Shown: one piece after another, positions 62,830 through 64,000 of the stretch
Layout of the letters: every line of letters starts with the position of its first letter
Numbering within the stretch: the first letter of the stretch is position 1
DNA from: PCC-6802 sp943367755
GTDB lineage: Bacteria > Cyanobacteriota > Cyanobacteriia > Pseudanabaenales > Pseudanabaenaceae
DNA length: 64,000 bases
Reading direction: 5' to 3'
Assembly (NCBI GenBank): GCA_943367755.1
Contig: CALRKB020000018.1
Location: 1-64,000 of the forward strand
Position numbers and translations under genes: made by a program
Notes under the pieces: model-generated
Database searches by the model: none
What the model saw: only the letters and a program-made list of their open reading frames with translations
Told to the model about the DNA's origin: nothing

Positions 62830-63756
62830 GTGAGACTCAGCAAAGCAATCATTGCCTACAAATCTGGAAGTAATACAAGCCACAGTTTGGCAGAAAAGTG
62901 TGCTCAACAACTAGAAAGGCTCAACTGTAAAGTGCTGGTGGGGCCAAGTGGAGCTACCGATAATCCCTACCCTGTATTTCTAGAGTCAATGCAAGATATC
63001 GATCTGGCTTTAGTCCTGGGAGGTGATGGTTCGACCCTAGGAGCGGCAAGGTATCTAGCATCGCGATCGGTACCAATTTTGGCGATCAATTCAGGCGGGC
63101 ATCTTGGCTTTTTAACTCAATCGGCAGAAGAGTGTGCAGATACGGAAGCTTTATGGCAGAGACTGATTGAGGATCGCTTTGCCATTGAAAAACGCATGAT
63201 GTTGCAAGCACAGGTGATCACCGTAGATCCTAGCTATGGTAAGTCAGCAGGACAAAATTGTGGCCCTTTTCTTTGCCTGAATGAAATGTGCGTTAAGCCT
63301 GGTTCGACCGATCGCATGGTTACCGCCGCCCTAGAGCTGGATATTGAAGGCGAAATTGTCGATCAATATCATGGTGACGGATTAATTGTGGCGACGCCTA
63401 CTGGATCTACTTCCTACACCGTGGCAGCTAGTGGGCCGATCTTGCATCCCGGTATGGATGCGATCGCAATTACACCGATTTGTCCGTTGAGCCTTTCTAG
63501 TCGGGCGATCGTGTTGCCACCAAGGCTCTTAGTGAGCATTTGGCCTTTAGACAACAACGACCTCAGTCTGAAGTTATGGACAGATGGGGTCTTGGCAACT
63601 TCTGTTTTACCTGGCCAGCGCGTCGACATTCGCATGTCGGATTATCAGGCACAATTTATTATCCTGAGAGAAAACTATTCCTATTACCAGGCTTTGCGCG
63701 AAAAGCTATTGTGGACAGGGGCGCGGGTGCGCTATCAAAATCAGCATCGCAGCTAA
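62830..63756 (+). CDS. nadK: NAD kinase (second of two)
   Basis: 308 residues with a GTG start. Motifs VLGGDGSTLGAARYLA and GDGLIVATPTGSTSYTVAAS. Sequence differs clearly from the other NAD kinase (32071-32988), so they are old paralogues, as usual in cyanobacteria. Makes NADP. It overlaps the convergent gene by four bases. Confidence 0.94.
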   Translation: MRLSKAIIAYKSGSNTSHSLAEKCAQQLERLNCKVLVGPSGATDNPYPVFLESMQDIDLALVLGGDGSTLGAARYLASRSVPILAINSGGHLGFLTQSAEECADTEALWQRLIEDRFAIEKRMMLQAQVITVDPSYGKSAGQNCGPFLCLNEMCVKPGSTDRMVTAALELDIEGEIVDQYHGDGLIVATPTGSTSYTVAASGPILHPGMDAIAITPICPLSLSSRAIVLPPRLLVSIWPLDNNDLSLKLWTDGVLATSVLPGQRVDIRMSDYQAQFIILRENYSYYQALREKLLWTGARVRYQNQHRS

Positions 63757-64000
63757 TTACCAAATTTCAAGGTTTGCAAGCTGGCCGCACACAAAGGGCC
63801 TAGCTTCTCGGAATCCTTGGTTAGGAAAGAACAGGTAAACACGATTTTCTTGTCATCCTTACCTGAAAAAAAGTAAAAAATCTGTCTGGCTTTCCGACCT
63901 AATTGTTCTGAGTCAAGCGCGATCGCCACACCTACAATGCCGGAGTTAGTTTTAAACTCAGATCTGCCAATTTCTTTAAACTGCTCGAAAGCTTGTGAGA
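63753..64000 (-). CDS. Unknown protein, C-terminal end only
   Basis: 81 codons run in from the right edge to a TAG at 63753-63755: SQAFEQFKEIGRSEFKTNSG, IVGVAIALDSEQLGRKARQI, then FTCSFLTKDSEKLGPLCAAS. Not recognised. Two Cys, no membrane segment in the visible part. The start lies outside the window. Overlaps nadK by four bases. Confidence 0.6.
   Translation of the reverse strand, partial: SQAFEQFKEIGRSEFKTNSGIVGVAIALDSEQLGRKARQIFYFFSGKDDKKIVFTCSFLTKDSEKLGPLCAASLQTLKFGN

Overview
The window looks like a cyanobacterial chromosome segment. The HIP1 octamer GCGATCGC is scattered through most genes, and the gene content is photosynthetic: light-dependent protochlorophyllide reductase, a Crr7-like NDH-1 factor, an SLH-domain porin, a DUF3084 protein, FutABC iron uptake and two NAD kinases. 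A thin filamentous lineage such as Pseudanabaenales is a guess; the sequence alone does not fix the genus.

Layout. 1-3 kb: transposase tail, then a PAS histidine kinase operon with two response regulators, the last truncated next to the insertion sequence. 3.3-5.3 kb: a two-gene RloA/RloB (AbiL-like) defence module. 5.3-34.3 kb: mostly housekeeping genes (metH, a VapBC-like pair, recG, porin, msrB, gatB, the fut genes, nadK, tldD). 34.3-43.1 kb: an AT-rich array of 17 very short genes, all on the minus strand. 43.4-49.2 kb: a plus-strand operon with an HTH protein, a C39-peptidase ABC transporter carrying a cyclic-nucleotide-binding domain, an HlyD-like adaptor and a PpiC-type isomerase. 49.2-64 kb: leuC-like, gyrB, an M23 peptidase, NDH-2, por, a dynamin-like GTPase, an OmpA-like protein, ruvA and a second NAD kinase.

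The striking system is the 34.9-49.2 kb locus. Each of the 17 small genes encodes a conserved acidic leader of 28-38 residues (typically beginning M-[AS]-N-I-x-I and ending in Gly-Gly) followed by a 16-40 residue core that differs from gene to gene. The divergent operon supplies what is needed to cut at the double glycine and export the cores: C39 peptidase/ABC exporter, periplasmic adaptor and foldase. No peptide-modifying enzyme is visible nearby, so the products may be unmodified bacteriocin-like or signalling peptides. Most precursors have their own Shine-Dalgarno, and many have their own upstream palindromes and 3' hairpins. The array shows continuing turnover: a segmental duplication, a one-base homopolymer frameshift, a leader fused to former upstream DNA, a leaderless relic, mixed leader/core/promoter combinations, and a 793-bp mobile element with inverted ends and target duplication.

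All coordinates come from reading the sequence. Product names rest on recognised motifs and family memory, not on database searches.
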